Shown piece by piece: positions 53,182 through 56,498 of a DNA stretch of 56,498 bases. The notes under the pieces were generated by a model. The model did not search any database, was not told the origin of the DNA, and was given only the letters and a program-made list of their open reading frames with translations. How positions within the stretch are numbered: the stretch's first letter is position 1; every line of letters begins with the position of its first letter. The translations under genes were made by a program, and so were the position numbers. Source of the stretch: Rhodobiaceae bacterium (lineage in GTDB: Bacteria > Pseudomonadota > Alphaproteobacteria > RS24); contig PBLK01000022.1 of NCBI GenBank assembly GCA_002721725.1, forward strand, positions 1 through 56,498, in the 5' to 3' direction.

Positions 53182-54402
53182 GGATATCGCCTTCGGGTCA
53201 CCGGCCCTATAAATACAACCCAAAGCGGCAATGCTGCACAGGCTGACAAACGCAAAGCCATTGGCGTAGCCGCCGCCAAAGTCATAAATCAAGCCAATGA
53301 CCACCGGCCCCAAAGCGACGCCACCATTCATTGCTAGCTGATGCAGGCTGAGAATGCGCGGAAAATCGCGCACGCCAAAAGCGGCCGCCACCAGAAGCGG
53401 CTGCGCCATCAACACATTGCCGACGGTGAAACCGAAAAATGCCGTCAGCATCAAAACGGCGAGTGTCCCCTCGACCAGCGCCATGCCAAACATGGCAACC
53501 GCTTGCAAAGCGTAAATCACCATCACGAAAACAAACAGATTGAGGCGGTCGAGCACTGCCCCGCAAATCAAGCGACCGGTCAAGGAACAAAAAGCCAGCG
53601 TGGCGACGGTAATGGCGGCGGTCTCGCCATTGGCGCGCTCCAACGCCCATTTGAAGACATGGGCAATTGTGCCAACCTGCGCCAACAAAGCGAGGAAAGC
53701 CGCTGCTGCGGAAAATAAGAAAAATCTGCTGCGTATAGCCTGCACGGCCGCCATGCCTTGCTGCGGCGCATTTTCCCCTAGCAGGTCATCGTTATCTCCA
53801 TCGGGGCTAAGCCCCATTGCCTGCGGGTCAGGGCGCAGCAACAGTAAAGCGAGCGGGACATTAAATAAAATTACCACCAAAACCCAAGGCTCGCGCAGGC
53901 CGCCCATGCCGTCAATCTCCAGCGCGCGCGCCAGCAGAGGTGTCAAAAGAATGCCGCCTAAAGACAGGCCCGATTGGGTCAGTGCTATGGCCAGTGCGCG
54001 GCGACGGACAAACCAGCGCGCCACCAATGTCGTTGCCGGCACCAGTGCGGTCATGGCGTAGCCAACGCCCAATGCGGCATAGGCAAGATAAATCGCACCC
54101 AGCGAATGGGCCGCTGGCAGCCAATAATAGGTGACAGCAATGAACAAGGTACCTGCTGCAATGCACCACCGAGCATCATAGCGCGATATCAGCTCACCGA
54201 CGGCAATGCCTCCCAGACCGCCGACCACCAAGAACATTGTATTGGCACCGGATATTTGCGCCACCGAAAAGCCTCGTGTCGCCACCAGAGCCTCAAGCAA
54301 TACCGACATGGCGTAAAAAATCATACCGGCGCCGACAAACAGACTATATCCAATGGCGATCAACACCCACCAGCCGAAGAAAATGCCTTGTTGTTCGCGC
54401 AC
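53170..54402 (-). CDS. MFS transporter, monocarboxylate/OFA-like
   Basis: A 12-helix major facilitator of about 410 residues. The opening FFGWWVLIAIGYSLFVGAG, the ARWFVRRRALAIALTQSG loop and FKWALERANGETAAI fit the monocarboxylate/oxalate-formate branch. I place the start at GTG 54402 because AGGACG precedes it; a TTG at 54429 extends the frame by nine residues but has no binding site. Substrate unknown, plausibly an organic acid. Confidence 0.85.
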   Translation of the reverse strand: MREQQGIFFGWWVLIAIGYSLFVGAGMIFYAMSVLLEALVATRGFSVAQISGANTMFLVVGGLGGIAVGELISRYDARWCIAAGTLFIAVTYYWLPAAHSLGAIYLAYAALGVGYAMTALVPATTLVARWFVRRRALAIALTQSGLSLGGILLTPLLARALEIDGMGGLREPWVLVVILFNVPLALLLLRPDPQAMGLSPDGDNDDLLGENAPQQGMAAVQAIRSRFFLFSAAAAFLALLAQVGTIAHVFKWALERANGETAAITVATLAFCSLTGRLICGAVLDRLNLFVFVMVIYALQAVAMFGMALVEGTLAVLMLTAFFGFTVGNVLMAQPLLVAAAFGVRDFPRILSLHQLAMNGGVALGPVVIGLIYDFGGGYANGFAFVSLCSIAALGCIYRAGDPKAISSAR

Positions 54403-54469
54403 CAGACGTCCTGCCCATTTGATTGACAATTTGGGGTGATAAACCCACAGTGATGCAGGAGATTAACCA

Positions 54470-54625
54470 ATGAGATCAAAAAGTAAATCGCCGCAAGAGT
54501 CGACAAATCCATGGGCTAACGGCAAACAAGACCCAGCAGCCATTGCGTGGCGACACCGAAATGCCGAAGCCGGCAGTGTTCTCGACATTGATCGCGATAC
54601 GATGTCGCAAATCGTGCAGCTTTAA
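54470..54625 (+). CDS. Small hydrophilic protein (51 aa), unknown function
   Basis: ATG 54470 is preceded by a strong AGGAG at correct spacing and opens a 51-codon frame ending TAA at 54623-54625. The product is soluble and charged (MRSKSKSPQESTNPWANGKQ at the start, SVLDIDRDTMSQIVQL at the end). No family recognised. It lies 19 bp upstream of the StyC-like gene on the same strand, so the two may be co-transcribed. Confidence 0.6.
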   Translation: MRSKSKSPQESTNPWANGKQDPAAIAWRHRNAEAGSVLDIDRDTMSQIVQL

Positions 54626-54644
54626 TCTTATTAGGGGGGATGAG

Positions 54645-55115
54645 ATGGAAAATTATCAGAAAAACCTGATTGGTCACGCTCTATTGGTGCTGATTATCGG
54701 TCTCTTGGCTGGATTTATGCTGGCCTTCAGCCTGATTGGCGGCTTGGAAGTGGTGCCCAGCATTTTCATGGGCATTCCGGTTTTCGGCACCACGGAGGGG
54801 TGGGCGCGGGCCCATTCGGGTGGAATTGTCAATGCGCTTTTAATGATTGCCGTAGCTTTTGCTTTGCCGCATTGCGGGCTTGCACCGGGCCGTTTGGCGC
54901 TTTATGCCAAAGGCATTGTTTTTGCCGGTTGGGCCAATACGATATTTTACTGGTTTGGCAATGCTTCCGCCAATCGTGCTCTGTCATTTTCAGACAATAC
55001 GCTCGGTGCGACCAATATTCTCGGCACGTTCGGTTATTTGGTGGCGGTGATTGCCGCTTTTGTGACAATTTACGTTGCCGCACAAATGGCGCGAGGCTTT
55101 TTCACGCAAGATTAG
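54645..55115 (+). CDS. Styrene-oxide-isomerase (StyC)-like membrane protein
   Basis: A 156-residue, four-helix membrane protein. The block EGWARAHSGGIVNALLMIAV closely follows the StyC sequence as I recall it, and the histidine in WARAHSG (His57) corresponds to the haem-b ligand His58 of StyC. GWANTIFYWFGN and NRALSF are further shared blocks. StyC carries out the cofactor-poor Meinwald rearrangement of an epoxide to an aldehyde. styAB monooxygenase genes are absent here, so the natural epoxide is unknown. GGGGGGA precedes ATG 54645. It converges on the next gene with a 1-bp gap. Confidence 0.82.
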   Translation: MENYQKNLIGHALLVLIIGLLAGFMLAFSLIGGLEVVPSIFMGIPVFGTTEGWARAHSGGIVNALLMIAVAFALPHCGLAPGRLALYAKGIVFAGWANTIFYWFGNASANRALSFSDNTLGATNILGTFGYLVAVIAAFVTIYVAAQMARGFFTQD

Positions 55116-55116
55116 C

Positions 55117-55365
55117 CTAGCGCGTATCGCCGCGGCGGTGAAACTGCTTGCCCGCATCGAGAAAATCATAGACCTCACCGCCTGCGCGACGCGCCACGCC
55201 GCATTTTCGGGTCGCGCTGTTCAAAGCCTCTTTGCGCGCCAAACCGCGCAGACCGGCGAGCCGCCCAGTCGGGTCATGGGCGATAATATCGCTCCATTGG
55301 ATATTCGATACTTTTCCCGCCTTGCGCAGACGGGTTAAGGCCATGACGATTATTTTTTCACTCAT
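55117..55365 (-). CDS. Uncharacterised basic protein (82 aa)
   Basis: ATG 55363-55365 is preceded by AAGGTTG. The product is basic and arginine-rich (ALTRLRKAGKVSNIQWSDII, GLRGLARKEALNSATRKCGV) with one cysteine and no membrane segment. I recognise no family; a nucleic-acid-binding role would fit the charge but is not shown. It follows purT by 84 bp on the same strand. A shorter start at 55342-55344 is possible. Confidence 0.55.
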   Translation of the reverse strand: MSEKIIVMALTRLRKAGKVSNIQWSDIIAHDPTGRLAGLRGLARKEALNSATRKCGVARRAGGEVYDFLDAGKQFHRRGDTR

Positions 55366-55449
55366 AATCAACCTTAAAAAACAATTTACCAGTCTTTCAA
55401 GCCCTTTAACTGCCGAACAAATGACAGATGCCCTAAGGCTCAACCGCCA

Positions 55450-56498
55450 CTAATAGTCCAATGTGATTTTGGCGTGCGCTGCGATAGCCGTTTCCACATT
55501 GGGGGCAAACACAATGCCGAGGCGTCGGTTCGGATAGGCATCGGGCTTACCAAATAGCATGACCTCGACATCCGGCATGGCTTCGGCGTCCGCCAGCCCG
55601 TGAACCTTATAATTGCTACTTGCCCGCTCGGCGTTAATGGTATGGCACGCGCCGCTGCGGAGAGCAGTAATATCACTAATCGGTAAATGCAAAATCGCTC
55701 GAGCGTGCAAATCAAATTCCGAGAGATTTTGGGTGTAAAGCGTCACAAGGCCGGTGTCATGAGGGCGCGGGCTCAGCTCTGAAAAAATTACTTCCTGCCC
55801 ACGGATGAAGAATTCAACACCAAACAGACCATAACCGCCCAAATCATCAATTATTTTTTTCGCCATTTTCTGAGCCTCACCCTCAAGCACGCCCATATCA
55901 AATGTGCCCTGCTCGCTTATTTTGAAATCGCCGTCAATTTGCTGATGCCGCAATACCGGACAAAACAAAGTATCGCCGCTTCTTTGGCGCACGGTGAGCA
56001 GGGTTATCTCATAATCAAAAGCGATGAATTCCTCGACAATCACCTTGTGGCGGTCACCGCGCATATTCTCAACCGCATAGTGCCATGCTTGCTGGGCCAT
56101 CACTGGATCGTTGGCGTAAGCAATTGATTGCCCTTTACCCGATGAACTCATAACTGGCTTGATAACGACTTTAGTATCTAAGGCACTATAAATTTCGAGC
56201 ATTTGTTCCAAATTTTCCGCATAGCCATAGCGCGCGGTTGGCAAGCCTATTTCCGCAGCTCGGTCGCGAATACGATCACGATTCATGGTTAAATCCACGG
56301 CACGCGCCGACGGCACAATCACCCGCTCACCTTCAATATCGAGCAAGGCTTTCGTGTTAATCGCTTCGATTTCAGGTACCACCAAATCCGGATCGACAGA
56401 CTGAATATGGGCCCGCAATTGAGCTCCATTCAACATATCGAAAACCAGGGAGCGGTCGGCCACTTGCATCGCGGGAGCATTTTCATAGCGGTCGCAAG
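55450..56498 (-). CDS. purT: Formate-dependent phosphoribosylglycinamide formyltransferase (5' end cut by window edge)
   Basis: PurT formylates GAR with formate and ATP in purine synthesis. The frame is open to the right edge: upstream of the internal methionine at 56469 the codons read CDRYENAPA, which matches PurT, so the true start lies outside. Visible blocks are DLVVPEIEAINT, RAVDLTMNRDRIRD, VIKPVMSSSGKGQSI (the ATP-grasp loop), FDYEITLLTVRQRSGD, GYGLFGVEFFIRG and FSELSPRPHDTGLVTLY. About 50 N-terminal residues are missing; the C-terminus at 55450 is complete. Confidence 0.95.
   Translation of the reverse strand, partial: CDRYENAPAMQVADRSLVFDMLNGAQLRAHIQSVDPDLVVPEIEAINTKALLDIEGERVIVPSARAVDLTMNRDRIRDRAAEIGLPTARYGYAENLEQMLEIYSALDTKVVIKPVMSSSGKGQSIAYANDPVMAQQAWHYAVENMRGDRHKVIVEEFIAFDYEITLLTVRQRSGDTLFCPVLRHQQIDGDFKISEQGTFDMGVLEGEAQKMAKKIIDDLGGYGLFGVEFFIRGQEVIFSELSPRPHDTGLVTLYTQNLSEFDLHARAILHLPISDITALRSGACHTINAERASSNYKVHGLADAEAMPDVEVMLFGKPDAYPNRRLGIVFAPNVETAIAAHAKITLDY

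Overview
The window is about 56.5 kb of chromosomal DNA with roughly balanced base composition. It most likely comes from a planktonic marine alphaproteobacterium. The evidence is the gene set: a green-type proteorhodopsin, the aspartate-semialdehyde route to spermidine, an alphaproteobacterial UvrB N-terminal extension, a PQQ-dependent alcohol dehydrogenase, and DUF1329, GPH-symporter and D-aminoacylase genes. A SAR116-like lineage fits, but that is inference. Genes are dense, start overlaps of the ATGA/TAATG type are frequent, and GGGAG-type ribosome binding sites are common. I see no tRNA, rRNA, CRISPR array, insertion sequence or prophage.

Region 1 (1-8670) is housekeeping: the start of an aspartate aminotransferase, uvrB, an SDR-folB pair, uvrC-pgsA-chorismate mutase, a 2Fe-2S ferredoxin and a dipeptide epimerase. 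The 403-bp gap before uvrC holds a perfect DnaA box, a perfect IHF-consensus match, a 12-bp inverted repeat and an A/T palindrome. Region 2 (8680-13996) starts with a near-perfect Fur box on a consensus-like promoter, which drives two small uncharacterised genes. An epoxide hydrolase follows, then a coupled glycosyltransferase / methyltransferase / alpha-alpha-toroid operon, which faces a DUF1329-methyltransferase pair. Region 3 (15426-24912) carries an amidohydrolase, a GPH symporter, a three-gene ExbB/TolQ/MotA-like proton-channel cassette with two unrecognised partners, a PQQ alcohol dehydrogenase with a cytochrome c tail, a PCuAC copper chaperone, an unknown protein and proteorhodopsin behind phased A-tracts.

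Region 4 (25026-33442) has an NTF2-like gene with znuCB (ZnuC has a histidine-rich tail), a DUF3604 protein, and a coupled polyamine operon: carboxyspermidine dehydrogenase, carboxyspermidine decarboxylase and agmatinase. A GIY-YIG nuclease and a thioesterase follow. Region 5 (33448-49857) is an acyl-CoA and acyclic-terpene (Atu-type) catabolic island. Its leftward operon reads atuA, atuC (split by one in-frame TAA), atuE, atuF, a TIGR03084-like protein, bioB, and a frameshifted acyl-CoA dehydrogenase. Its rightward operon reads atuD, a CaiB-type CoA-transferase and a HAPMO-type Baeyer-Villiger monooxygenase. A biotin-carrier/carboxyltransferase fusion lies beyond, downstream of a beta-carbonic anhydrase. 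bioB and the carbonic anhydrase could supply biotin and bicarbonate to the carboxylases.

Region 6 (49930-56498) holds a membrane-anchored Popeye-like cyclic-nucleotide-binding-fold protein, small membrane and secreted proteins, a GNAT acetyltransferase, MATE and MFS transporters, a small gene followed by a styrene-oxide-isomerase homologue, an unknown small gene, and purT running off the right edge.

The best candidates for undescribed biology are the proton-channel trio, the Fur-controlled small-protein pair, the glycosyltransferase/methyltransferase/toroid cluster, the orphan StyC-like isomerase near terpene-type catabolism, and the possible origin-like region before uvrC.
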